A stretch of 64,000 nt of DNA, from NCBI RefSeq assembly GCF_016862115.1, contig NZ_BOMI01000063.1:1-64000 (forward strand). The letters are read 5' to 3'. Shown here piece after piece: positions 25,639 through 33,371 of this stretch. This stretch comes from Paractinoplanes deccanensis. Its GTDB lineage: Bacteria; Actinomycetota; Actinomycetes; Mycobacteriales; Micromonosporaceae. Position numbers and translations under genes: made by a program. Under the pieces are notes generated by a model that worked only from the letters and a program-made list of their open reading frames with translations, was not told where the DNA came from and did not search any database. The first letter of the stretch is position 1. Each line of letters opens with the position of its first letter.

Positions 25639-25902
25639 TTAGCGGTAGCTGCGGGAGCCCGAGACGAGGCTGACCCCGGCGGCCGCCAGGATCACCTGGA
25701 TGGCCAGCTCGATCCAGTCGATGCCGGCGGTGTTCGCGACACCGAGCGCGGCGGCGATGAAGGTGCCCAGGATCGCGGCGACGACGCCGATCAGGATGGT
25801 GAGCCAGATCGGGATGCTCTGGCGGCCGGGCACGACCAGGCGTCCCAGGGCGCCGATGATCAGGCCGACGACGATCGCGGTGATGATGCCGGTGATGTGC
25901 AC
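25639..25902 (-). CDS. GlsB/YeaQ/YmgE-family small membrane stress protein
   Basis: An 87-residue protein with three hydrophobic segments. GIITAIVVGLIIGALGRLVVPG and the glycine-rich GVVAAILGTFIAAALG are typical of the transglycosylase-associated (GlsB/YeaQ) family found in general-stress regulons. GTG 25902 has GGAGGA 6 bp upstream, a strong ribosome site, which decides the start. The molecular role is unknown in the family. The frame continues open upstream but without family similarity. Confidence 0.88.
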   Translation of the reverse strand: MHITGIITAIVVGLIIGALGRLVVPGRQSIPIWLTILIGVVAAILGTFIAAALGVANTAGIDWIELAIQVILAAAGVSLVSGSRSYR

Positions 25903-25976
25903 GGCGGTTCCTCCAGCTGGCTGCTCTGTTACGCCCCCAATGTGCCGCGCCGGGCTGTGAGAAAGTTGTGCGGCCG

Positions 25977-26735
25977 CTACGGGAAGAGGTCCATCTCGGG
26001 CGCCGCGGCCACCGCGATGAGCTGGTCGACGGTGATCGGCAGGTCGTCGCGGGTGCGGCGATAGTCCGAGTCCGAGTACGCGCGGCCCGGGTCGGCCGGT
26101 GTCGCGGCGAGGACGCCGTTCATCGCGCTCGCCGTGGTGATCGTGTCCTTCTTGTAGACCGACACGTTCACGAGCCGGACGCCGGACGCCATCGTCGAGT
26201 CGAGGACCGTCACGAGCTCGCCGTGCGGACCGGTGCGGACCGTGCACGGCGGCCCGGAGCAGCCGGCGCGCGCGGAGTCGTCGTCCTCGTAACGCGGCGA
26301 CATGCCGAAGCTCACCTCGCCCGTGCCGCGCTCGTCGCGCACCAGCGCCTCGGCGGTGAAGAAGGGCGGGGCGGTCTCCTCCGGCCGGTTCGGATCGAAG
26401 GACCTGCCCACGTACGCCTCGAACGGCTCGGCGTCGTTGAGGCGGTGACAGGTCACCGACGGGAGGAGGCGCGGCACCGCCTCGGCGAGATAGCAGCTCA
26501 TGCGGGCCGCCGCATGCAGCGAGGGCTCCGTGGGGATCGGGATGAGGTAGCCGTTCTTCTGGTTCACCACGCTCGTCGGGGTGATCGTGGGCACCGGCGA
26601 GGCGGACGCCGCGGCGCAGAAGCGCGACGTCTCCAGCAGCTCCCACGACGGCCCCGCCGGCACGAAAGGATCAGCCGTATCGGGCCGAACAAGAGCGACA
26701 AGCCCGATGAGCGCCAGCCCCGCCAGCGCGACCAC
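25977..26735 (-). CDS. Membrane-anchored protein of unknown function
   Basis: A 252-residue frame that begins with a hydrophobic helix (MVALAGLALIGLVALVRP) and continues as a soluble extracytoplasmic domain with cysteines and no family I recognise. In the same frame, codons upstream of GTG 26735 still read naturally (PPPGFTLADVVAGGRRARRR), which looks like the cytosolic N-terminus of a protein encoded beside a SigE-type sigma factor. No start codon is found there before a TGA, so the present gene is probably N-terminally truncated, or expressed from 26735 with only the helix and domain. Confidence 0.6.
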   Translation of the reverse strand: MVALAGLALIGLVALVRPDTADPFVPAGPSWELLETSRFCAAASASPVPTITPTSVVNQKNGYLIPIPTEPSLHAAARMSCYLAEAVPRLLPSVTCHRLNDAEPFEAYVGRSFDPNRPEETAPPFFTAEALVRDERGTGEVSFGMSPRYEDDDSARAGCSGPPCTVRTGPHGELVTVLDSTMASGVRLVNVSVYKKDTITTASAMNGVLAATPADPGRAYSDSDYRRTRDDLPITVDQLIAVAAAPEMDLFP

Positions 26736-26889
26736 GACCCGGCGACGGCGACGCGCCCGGCGCCCACCGGCGACAACGTCCGCGAGGGTGAACCCGGGCG
26801 GCGGCGCGTCCCGCGGCGAACGCGAGCCGGCGCACCGAGCTCATACGCCCGGCGAAGTACGCCGCGAACTCGCTGTCCGGCTCGGCCAC
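26736..26889 (-). pseudogene. N-terminal stub of a SigE-family ECF sigma factor
   Basis: From ATG 26889 the frame reads MAEPDSEFAAYFAGRMSSVRRLAFA, the typical first 25 residues of actinobacterial SigE-family sigma factors, with GAGAGGGGA as ribosome site. Homology then ends abruptly and the next good coding stretch, in another frame, is the PPPGFTLADVV segment of the membrane protein. The simplest reading is a deletion that removed nearly all of the sigma gene and the start of its partner. This is pattern recognition, not alignment. Confidence 0.55.
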
Positions 26890-26970
26890 GGTGGATCCCC
26901 TCTCGACGGTCGGCGCAGTGTTAACCCACCGCGCCCGTCGAAAGGTTCAACTCGCCCGGGAACTTTCCTC

Positions 26971-28344
26971 TCAGCCGACGAGCAGGCCCAGCGGCGTGCC
27001 CACCCGGTGCAGCTGCGCCAGGGCGTACGGCAGGGAGATCGGCGGTGGCGCGGAGCCCGCGCCGCCGGCCGAGGCCAGCATCCGGCTCGCGTGCCCGGTG
27101 CCCAGCGGGAGCATCGGGTAGCGGCTGGCGGTGAGCCGGTCGAGGCGCCCCCGCTGCCTGCCGAACGCCGTCAGCGACCGCCACAACGCCAGCGTGGCCA
27201 CCTGGTCGCTGTCGTGGCCGGGCGCCTCCGGCAGGGCCGTGACCTCCTCGAAGGGCTTGCTGCCGGCGAGCCACCACTCGGCCGCCTCGACCGCCGCGCG
27301 CGACGCCGACTCGCACCAGTAGGGCACGAGGCCGCTCGCCCGCGCCTGCCAGGGGTCGAGCAGCCGGCCGCAGGCGACCGCGCACCGGGCCTTGTCACCG
27401 CCGGTGGCGTGCCGGATCAGATCGGCCACGCACGCGCTCAGCGCCTCGGGCTGCGAGTAGAGCACCCGGTGCGAGGTGCGGCCGGTCTCCACCGCGAGCC
27501 GGTTGAGGTCCATGCCGAAGGCCGGCTCGCCGGAACGCTCGGCGTAGCGGGGCGGCATCTCGGGCGGCGCCGGCCAGTCGTCGACGCCGAGGTCGTCGAG
27601 GAGCACGCGGAACGCCGGGTTGCCGATCGTGTAGTCGTCCGGGTCCCAGCCGCCGACGGGGCTGCCGAGCTGGAAGCTGTGCCGGCTCGACAGCGTGTGC
27701 ACGGGCCAGGTGCGCAGGTCGCGCAGGAGCAGGGTGGCGCCGTCCTCGGCGAGCCGGTCACGCAGGAAGGTCTCGTACGCCTTCGGCATGCTGTGCCAGC
27801 GCAGGTGCAGCCGCACCGTCGAGCCGCACGGGGGCCCGCCGCGCAGCGGGTCGTGCACCTGCCGCACGCTGACCTCGGGGTTGCGCCCGATGACCCGCTC
27901 GGCCAGGCCGGCGCCCCACTCGAGGGCCGCCGGCCAGTCGCCCGCGTCGCCACCCGGCCAGGTCAGGGTCGTGGTGAAGCTGGTGGGCAGCCAGGCGGCG
28001 CCGAGCGCGGCGGCGAGATGGGCCGCGGCCCCGTGCGGCGAGCCGAGCAGCACCGCGGGATAGCTCTCGGCCCGGTAGTGCGCGGTGATCCATCGGGCGA
28101 CGGCCTCGGCGTCGATCGCGGCGGCCAGGTGATGCGGTACGGCCTCCGCCTGCGCCTGGCGGGCCAGCTCCGCGCGGCGCCGCTCCGGTGGGAGCTGTCC
28201 GCGCCGCCCGAGCAGCGGGACGCGCCCCGCCACCGTGCCGGGTTCCCGTGCGACCGTCGCCAGCAGCGACCGGCCCAGGCTGTCCCCGCACACCACCCGG
28301 TCGATCGACGGCCCGGACAGCGCCCCAATAGGGATCACCAGCAT
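26971..28344 (-). CDS. Unrecognised 457-residue protein next to the CDGSH gene
   Basis: I do not recognise this family. It is soluble, with no signal peptide or membrane helix, and begins MLVIPIGALSGPSIDRVVCG. Noticeable segments are VLLGSPHGAAAHLAAALG near residue 95, a Trp-rich middle (TTLTWPGGDAGDWPAALEWG), HSFQLGSPVGGWDPDDY and a late AEWWLAGSKPFEEV. The ATG at 28344 follows GAGGGAG, a good ribosome site. It is downstream of the CDGSH gene on the same strand (56-bp gap), so probably co-transcribed, and divergent from a haem-oxygenase-fold redox enzyme. A role in an iron-dependent pathway is guessed from context only. Confidence 0.75.
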   Translation of the reverse strand: MLVIPIGALSGPSIDRVVCGDSLGRSLLATVAREPGTVAGRVPLLGRRGQLPPERRRAELARQAQAEAVPHHLAAAIDAEAVARWITAHYRAESYPAVLLGSPHGAAAHLAAALGAAWLPTSFTTTLTWPGGDAGDWPAALEWGAGLAERVIGRNPEVSVRQVHDPLRGGPPCGSTVRLHLRWHSMPKAYETFLRDRLAEDGATLLLRDLRTWPVHTLSSRHSFQLGSPVGGWDPDDYTIGNPAFRVLLDDLGVDDWPAPPEMPPRYAERSGEPAFGMDLNRLAVETGRTSHRVLYSQPEALSACVADLIRHATGGDKARCAVACGRLLDPWQARASGLVPYWCESASRAAVEAAEWWLAGSKPFEEVTALPEAPGHDSDQVATLALWRSLTAFGRQRGRLDRLTASRYPMLPLGTGHASRMLASAGGAGSAPPPISLPYALAQLHRVGTPLGLLVG

Positions 28345-28400
28345 CAACTCCCTCGTTCGCCGCAGCGGCCTACCCCTTCTCACCGCGGCGAAACTCGGGA

Positions 28401-28619
28401 TCACGTACGGGGTGCCGGCGTTTCGCGGTCGGTGCCGGCGCGGAATCGGACGGCCTTGTGCGTACCGTCGCAGAACGGCTTGACCGCCGAGCGGCCGCAG
28501 CGGCACAGCGCGACGGTGGCACGGCCCGGGTCGATGGTCTCGCCGTCCGGAGTGACCAGCTCGAAGTCGCCGCGGACGATCAGCGGCCCGTCCTGGTACG
28601 GCACGATCTTTGTCGACAT
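28401..28619 (-). CDS. CDGSH iron-sulfur domain protein
   Basis: A 72-residue protein with one complete CDGSH motif: CRCGRSAVKPFCDGTHK, i.e. three cysteines and one histidine for a redox-active, pH-labile 2Fe-2S cluster. The single-motif size is usual for bacterial members. ATG 28619 gives MSTKIVPYQDGPLIV, matching family starts; a TTG 11 codons earlier is less likely. It is divergent from the haem-oxygenase-like gene across 74 bp and likely leads the operon containing the unrecognised 457-residue gene. Confidence 0.9.
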   Translation of the reverse strand: MSTKIVPYQDGPLIVRGDFELVTPDGETIDPGRATVALCRCGRSAVKPFCDGTHKAVRFRAGTDRETPAPRT

Positions 28620-28693
28620 GGCCCGGCAGATGCCCGCTGAGCTGGGTGTCAAACAGATCGTTTAGGCCACCTGTGCCGGGGAAGCCTTGCGGC

Positions 28694-29668
28694 ATGAAGC
28701 TCCCCACGGCGCGCGGCTCCGTCTCGGCCGCAGTCATCGATCTGCTGGGCGGGCGCGGTGGCACCCTGCCCGCCGACCCGGTCTTCGACAACGACGACGA
28801 CCTGCACCTGACCCTCTTCGTCTGCTACGAGCTCGCCTACCGCGGCTGGGACGGCGTCGACGACCTGTGGGAGTGGGACCCGGAGCTGCTGCGGGTGCGG
28901 GCGGCCGCCGAGCGGCGGTTCGAGGCGACCGTGACCGAGCTGGTCGGGCCGCCGGAGCCCGTGGACCCCGACACGGTGCCCGAGCGGCTGGCGAAGATCG
29001 TCGAGGAGGACGACGGGCCGTCGCTCTCCGGCTATCTGCGCGGCCGTGCCACGCACGAGCAGTTCCGCGAGTTCGTCACGCACCGCTCGATCTATCAGCT
29101 CCGCGAGGCCGACCCGCACACGTTCGCGATCCCCCGGCTGGGCGGCAAGGCCAAGGCGGCGCTGGTGGAGATCCAGGCGGACGAGTACGGCGGGGGCGAG
29201 CTGCCCCGGATGCACCAGGAGCTGTTCAAGCAGACGATGCGCTGGTTCGGCCTCGACACGACGTACGGGGCGTATGTCGACGCGGCCGGCGCGCCGACGC
29301 TCGCGGTGAACAACGTGATGTCGCTGTTCGCGCTGCGCCGGCGGTGGCGGGGCGCCATGGTCGGCCATCTGGCGGCGTACGAGATGACCTCGACGCTGCC
29401 GAATCGCGCGTACGGCAACGGATTGCGCCGGCTCGGCGGGGACGACACCGCGACCGCGTATTACGACGAGCACGTGGAGGCGGACGCGGTGCACGAGCAG
29501 ATCGCCGCGTACGACCTGTGCGGCTCGTTCGCCGCGGCGGAGCCGGAGCTGGCGGGCGACGTCCTCTTCGGCGCCCGGGCCGCCCTCAAGATCGACGAAC
29601 TGTGGGCGCGGTCGGTGCTCGAAGCCTGGGACGCCGGTGAGTCATCACTGCTTCACTCAGTGGTGTAA
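28694..29668 (+). CDS. Iron-containing redox enzyme (haem-oxygenase-like fold)
   Basis: A 324-residue all-helical protein of the haem-oxygenase-like diiron (HDO) group. Likely metal-ligand regions are EIQADEYGGG...RMHQELF (about residues 157-177), GHLAAYEMTSTLPNR and YYDEHVEADAVHEQ, with Glu/His spaced as in that superfamily. Such enzymes oxidise small substrates with O2; this one's reaction is unknown. The ATG at 28694 is favoured because the frame upstream lies in the divergent promoter. Pairing with a CDGSH gene suggests the iron-sulfur protein could supply electrons; that is inference. Confidence 0.82.
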   Translation: MKLPTARGSVSAAVIDLLGGRGGTLPADPVFDNDDDLHLTLFVCYELAYRGWDGVDDLWEWDPELLRVRAAAERRFEATVTELVGPPEPVDPDTVPERLAKIVEEDDGPSLSGYLRGRATHEQFREFVTHRSIYQLREADPHTFAIPRLGGKAKAALVEIQADEYGGGELPRMHQELFKQTMRWFGLDTTYGAYVDAAGAPTLAVNNVMSLFALRRRWRGAMVGHLAAYEMTSTLPNRAYGNGLRRLGGDDTATAYYDEHVEADAVHEQIAAYDLCGSFAAAEPELAGDVLFGARAALKIDELWARSVLEAWDAGESSLLHSVV

Positions 29669-29696
29669 ACGGGCGACTTCTGGGAAGGCCCCTCGC

Positions 29697-30509
29697 ATGC
29701 AAGCCAGCGTCACCTTTGTCGGCAATGCCACCACCATCCTGCGGCTGGGCAGTTTCACCCTGCTCACCGACCCGGCCTTCGGCGGCGCCGGAAGCCGCGT
29801 CTACCTCGGCTACGGCGCCTGGTCCAAACGCCTGCGCGACCCGGCCATGGACGTCGTCGACCTGCGCCAGGTCGACGCGATGCTGCTGTCGCACCTGCAC
29901 GGCGACCACTTCGACCGGGAGGCGCGCCGGCGCATCGAGCCGACACTGCCGATCCTGACCACCCCGCAGGCCGAGCGCCGCCTGCGCCGCCGCCGCTACC
30001 TCGCCGTCCACGGGCTGCCCACCTGGGACTGCCACGAGTGGACCCGGGACAGGCAGCGGCTGCGGGTGACCGCCGTGCCCGGCCGGCACGGCCCCGGCCT
30101 CGCGGACAAGCTGCTGCCCGACGTGATGGGCTCGGTCGTCGAGCTGGAGGTCGACGGCCGGTGCGCGCTGCGGCTCTACATCACCGGCGACACCCTCTAC
30201 GACGCGGCCCTCGAACAGGTGCCCCGCCGGATGGGCGAGATCGACGCGATGCTGATCCACCTGGGCGGCACCAGGATGCTCGGCATGCTGCTCACCATGG
30301 ACGACCGCCAGGGCGTGGAGCTCGCCCACCTGATCCGGCCGGGCCTGACCCTGCCGATCCACTACGACGACTACAAGGTCATGAAGTCGCCCCTGCGGGA
30401 CTTCCTCACCCGCGCCGCGGACCAGAGCCTGACCGGCGTACGCCCGATCGAGCGCGGCGACACCGTCGACCTCCCCCTGCGCCGCGAGGTGATCGGCAAG
30501 GTCGCGTAG
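29697..30509 (+). CDS. MBL-fold metallo-hydrolase
   Basis: A 270-residue enzyme of the UlaG/N-acyl-PE-PLD-like metallo-beta-lactamase group. The metal-binding motif LSHLHGDHFD places His66, His68, Asp70 and His71. A later GRHG, TGDTLYD and PIHYDDY supply the remaining ligands. The ATG at 29697 follows GGGAAGG. It starts 28 bp after the redox enzyme on the same strand and could be co-transcribed. Substrate unknown; related proteins cleave phosphodiesters or lactones. Confidence 0.88.
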   Translation: MQASVTFVGNATTILRLGSFTLLTDPAFGGAGSRVYLGYGAWSKRLRDPAMDVVDLRQVDAMLLSHLHGDHFDREARRRIEPTLPILTTPQAERRLRRRRYLAVHGLPTWDCHEWTRDRQRLRVTAVPGRHGPGLADKLLPDVMGSVVELEVDGRCALRLYITGDTLYDAALEQVPRRMGEIDAMLIHLGGTRMLGMLLTMDDRQGVELAHLIRPGLTLPIHYDDYKVMKSPLRDFLTRAADQSLTGVRPIERGDTVDLPLRREVIGKVA

Positions 30510-30524
30510 AGCCGGTCTGCGATC

Positions 30525-31475
30525 ATGCGGCCTATGACGGCTGCCGATTGGTACGACGACTTCGCCACCCGCCAGGCGCACGGCGTCTCCCCCGCGTACG
30601 AGCGCCTGGCCCGCGCCGTGGCCCGCGACGAGACCCTGCTGGCCCTGCTCGGCACGGTGCCCCCGCCGAAGCGCCAGCCCAACCTGCTCTTCGCCGTCGT
30701 CCGCCTGCTCGGTGGCCCCGTCCACTCCCCCAGCGACTTCGCCGCCTTCGTCCACGCGAACTGGCCCGCCGTCGCGGCGCACCTCACCACCCGCGCCACC
30801 CAGACCAACGAGGCGAACCGCTGCGCCCTGCTGCTGCCGGTCCTCGCCTCGCTGCCGCAGCCGCTGGCCCTGCTGGAGGTCGGCTGCTCCGCCGGCCTGA
30901 ACCTCTACCCCGACCGCTACTCGTACGCCTACGGCACCCACCGCGTCGGCTCGACCGGCCCCCTGCTCACCTGCACGGCCACCGGCGCCCCACTCCCCAC
31001 GGCACTGCCCACCGTGGCCTGGCGCGCCGGCATCGACCTGAACCCCCTGGACATCACCGCCCCCGCCGACCTGGCCTGGCTCGACGCCCTGATCTGGCCC
31101 GAGCACGCCCACCGCCGCACGCGCCTGCGCGAGGCCGCCGCCATCGCCGCCGCGGACCCTCCCCACCTGGTACGGGGAGACCTGGTCGACGCCCTCCCCG
31201 CCCTCGCCGCATCAGCCCCGCGCGACGCCACCCTGGTGGTCTTTCACACCTCGGTCCTCTACCAGGTCCCCGACGAGCACCGCCGCCGCTTCACCGCCCA
31301 GGTGGGCGTCCTGCCCGGCCATTGGATCGCCGTGGAGGACCCGGAGGTGCTGACCTATCCGGACCTGCCCCCGCCCCCGGCCGACGTCATGCACAAGAAC
31401 GTCCTGGCCCTCGACGGCAAGCCGCTGGCCTGGACCCGGGGCCACGGCGAGGGCCTGTCCTGGTTCGCCTCGTGA
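30525..31475 (+). CDS. DUF2332-family protein
   Basis: A 316-residue protein matching the DUF2332 family in layout. The N-terminus is helical (ATRQAHGVSPAYERLARAVARD), a central nucleotide-fold-like motif LLEVGCSAGLNLYPDRY resembles a SAM-binding loop, and RAGIDLNPLDIT and VVFHTSVLYQVP follow. The family is common in actinobacteria and uncharacterised; the GCSAGLN motif suggests a methyltransferase-like fold. ATG 30534 (MTAADWYDDFA) is as likely a start as 30525. It lies 15 bp after the MBL gene. Confidence 0.85.
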   Translation: MRPMTAADWYDDFATRQAHGVSPAYERLARAVARDETLLALLGTVPPPKRQPNLLFAVVRLLGGPVHSPSDFAAFVHANWPAVAAHLTTRATQTNEANRCALLLPVLASLPQPLALLEVGCSAGLNLYPDRYSYAYGTHRVGSTGPLLTCTATGAPLPTALPTVAWRAGIDLNPLDITAPADLAWLDALIWPEHAHRRTRLREAAAIAAADPPHLVRGDLVDALPALAASAPRDATLVVFHTSVLYQVPDEHRRRFTAQVGVLPGHWIAVEDPEVLTYPDLPPPPADVMHKNVLALDGKPLAWTRGHGEGLSWFAS

Positions 31476-31556
31476 CCCCGAGCCGGCTCCGCCGCGAGCG
31501 CCCCGAGGCGACGTCGTCCGGGCCCCGCGCGCTGCCCGCGCCTGCGATCACCACGA

Positions 31557-31619
31557 GCCCCGTGCCCGGCCTGCGGGCACGGGGCCACGCTGCCAACGAC
31601 GGCCGCGGGTCGTCGTTGG
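31557..31619 (+). terminator. Two strong stem-loops after the DUF2332 gene
   Basis: A perfect 12-bp stem (GCCCCGTGCCCG 31557-31568 with 31574-31585) encloses a 5-base loop. A second perfect 9-bp stem (CCAACGACG 31593-31601 with 31611-31619) follows. Their position 80 bp after the stop and before the GntR promoter fits tandem terminators. The remainder of 31476-31700 holds no gene. Confidence 0.7.
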
Positions 31620-31700
31620 GACCTTCGCCGCTTCACCGGCGAGGTGTCGCAGCAGCAAGGCTAGCCATCTTGTCTTCTCTTGTCTACCTATGTATCGACT

Positions 31701-31722
31701 CGTATCCGCCGATAGGGATACG
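31701..31722. promoter_or_regulatory. Inverted repeat upstream of the GntR gene
   Basis: CGTATCC (31701-31707) and GGATACG (31716-31722) form a perfect 7-bp inverted repeat with an 8-base gap, 25 bp before the GTG start. The surrounding 31660-31735 is clearly AT-richer than its neighbours and contains TTGTCT words. It is a good candidate autoregulatory operator. Confidence 0.5.
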
Positions 31723-31747
31723 TGACCCACTTCGTAGGTTGGCGATC

Positions 31748-31990
31748 GTGAGCCAGCGACCGGTACGCCCCGACGGGCCCGTGCCCGTCTACGTCCAGAT
31801 CGCCGACTACATCGAGGACGACATCCGGGCCGGACGGCTCCGCGCACACGACCGCATCCCCACCGAGAACGACATGCACGCCGAGTGGGGCGTCGCCAGG
31901 ACGACGGCACGCCGCGCCGTCCATCTGCTCCGGGAACGAGGGCTGGTCTACACCGTCGCGCAGCGCGGCACCTTCGTGAACGCGCATTGA
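31748..31990 (+). CDS. Minimal GntR-type winged-helix regulator
   Basis: An 80-residue protein that is just the GntR DNA-binding domain: VPVYVQIADYIEDDIRAGRL, then DRIPTENDMHAEWGVARTTA and RAVHLLRERGLVYTVAQRGT. The usual C-terminal effector domain (UTRA/FCD) is absent, as in many short actinobacterial GntR proteins. GTG 31748 puts the domain at the N-terminus; the frame upstream overlaps the terminator region. Probably binds the inverted repeat at its own promoter. Targets unknown. Confidence 0.85.
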   Translation: MSQRPVRPDGPVPVYVQIADYIEDDIRAGRLRAHDRIPTENDMHAEWGVARTTARRAVHLLRERGLVYTVAQRGTFVNAH

Positions 31991-32049
31991 CCTCCCGCGA
32001 CCCCGGCCTGCTGACGTCCGGGGGTGCCCGCCTTTGAGACCCCCCGCCC

Positions 32050-32230
32050 CTACCCTTTGGTGGCTTTGATGACGTAGTAGGCGGGAAGGTCGCCCGCCGC
32101 GTCGCCGAGGCCGTCGTAGAGGGCGGCCACCGGCGCCTCGACGAACTCGTCGAGCCTGAGGCCGGCCCGCACCAGGGCCATGACGACGTCGCTCACCGGC
32201 CAGACGTACGGGAACAGGTCCCGGGCACCC
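32050..32230 (-). pseudogene. C-terminal fragment of a class I methyltransferase
   Basis: The last ~57 codons before TAG 32050 read RDLFPYVWPVSDVV, then ALVRAGLRLDEFVE, then LPAYYVIKATKG, the usual tail of a SAM methyltransferase. Nothing of the SAM-binding domain is present upstream in any frame, since the arylamine N-acetyltransferase gene begins there. So this is a truncated relic. Confidence 0.6.
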
Positions 32231-32399
32231 GGTTCGCCGCGGGCGCCGACGGGTCGTTTGGCGTCGTCCTGGGCGGCCTTGGGGGTGCCACGGCCGAAGT
32301 AGTCGCCAGGTCCTCCAGGGTCACCTCGCCGCGCCGCAGGCGGTCGACGGCGATGCCGGTGCGCTTGCCAGCGATGAGGTTCCACCCTTCGCGGATCAT
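32193..32399 (-). CDS. 68-residue ORF coupled to the N-acetyltransferase gene
   Basis: It starts at an ATG overlapping the acetyltransferase stop (ATGA) and reads MIREGWNLIAGKRTGIAVDR, then RRGEVTLEDLA, after which the sequence becomes Pro/Thr-rich. The overlap suggests it was once a real downstream gene. The good part (about 35 residues) ends where the frame of the methyltransferase relic takes over, so it may be a broken fusion point. Not recognised. Confidence 0.4.
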   Translation of the reverse strand: MIREGWNLIAGKRTGIAVDRLRRGEVTLEDLATTSAVAPPRPPRTTPNDPSAPAANRVPGTCSRTSGR

Positions 32400-33265
32400 C
32401 GTGGTACGGACTCCAGCCAGCGCTCGTGGGCCTCGACCAGGCGCGCCCACAGGTTGTCGCGTTCGGCGGCCGTGACGTCGGCGAGGGGCATGCCGAACAG
32501 GTCCGCGAGCACGCCGAAGTAGTCGCCGCGGTCGTCGAGGACCGTGCGGGTGCTGGTCGCGCCGACCCGGTTCAGGGTGAGGCCGCGCAGCACGTCCGCG
32601 CCGCCGGCGTCCCGGCGCGCCACCGCCGCGGTGCGTACGAAGCCGGAGTCGGGCGAGGTGGACAGGTATTCGTGCTTCTCGGCGAACGCGGGCATGTCCG
32701 CGGCCTCGGGACGGAAGTCCATGCCGAGGAACGAGCCGCGCGGGTCGTGGTCGAACCGCCAGCCGCCCGGCTCCGCCTCGGACGGGCGCAGGCCGTACAC
32801 GAAAGGCCCCTGGTGATAGGTGCCCGCCACCAGCGGCAGCGGCTCGTGCAGCCCGTCGCCCATGCCCAGGTCGACCAGCCACCGCCCGTCCGGCGCCTCC
32901 GCCGACGGCAGCCCCGACACGGTGAGCACCAGATGGTTGGCCGACGCCTCGGCGGGCTTGTCCGCAGTGGACTGCACCCCGCCGACGTGCCGGGTCACCT
33001 GATAGCCGAGCGCGCGCAGCAGCTCGGAGAACGCGCCGTTCAGGTGGTAGCAGTACCCGCCGCGCCCGCGCAGGATCCGCCCGACCGACTCCGCCGGCTC
33101 GACAGTGGTCGGCCTGCCGAGCCAGATCTCCAGGCATTCGTACGGGACGCGCTCCGCGTGCGCCCGGTGCAGCAGGCGCAGCTCCTCGACGCTCGGCGCC
33201 CGCCGAGGGCGCCCGTCCACGCCGAGCCGTCGCAGGTACCCGTTCACGTCGATCGAGGTGGCCAC
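32396..33265 (-). CDS. nat: Arylamine N-acetyltransferase
   Basis: A 289-residue cytosolic enzyme that transfers acetyl from acetyl-CoA to arylamines, hydrazines or amino-aryl precursors. The Cys-His-Asp triad is visible: Cys72 in RGRGGYCYHLN, His111 in NHLVLTV and Asp132 in VDLGMGD. Length and motifs match bacterial NATs. Some actinobacterial NAT homologues close ansamycin amide rings, but no PKS is present here, so ordinary NAT is the safe call. Start GTG 33265. The stop overlaps the start of a small ORF. Confidence 0.93.
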   Translation of the reverse strand: MATSIDVNGYLRRLGVDGRPRRAPSVEELRLLHRAHAERVPYECLEIWLGRPTTVEPAESVGRILRGRGGYCYHLNGAFSELLRALGYQVTRHVGGVQSTADKPAEASANHLVLTVSGLPSAEAPDGRWLVDLGMGDGLHEPLPLVAGTYHQGPFVYGLRPSEAEPGGWRFDHDPRGSFLGMDFRPEAADMPAFAEKHEYLSTSPDSGFVRTAAVARRDAGGADVLRGLTLNRVGATSTRTVLDDRGDYFGVLADLFGMPLADVTAAERDNLWARLVEAHERWLESVPR

Positions 33266-33371
33266 CGGCCCAGGCTAGTCAACCGGATCCACCGCTGCGA
33301 AAGGCGGCGGTCACGAGACGCTCCCGGCTCGCATCGTTCGCGGCTTGGAGGAGGACTGCGATGATGACGCC

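Noticed and set aside
32396-33265. Ansamycin amide synthase (RifF-like)
   Set aside because: The triad fits any NAT and there is no polyketide gene nearby.
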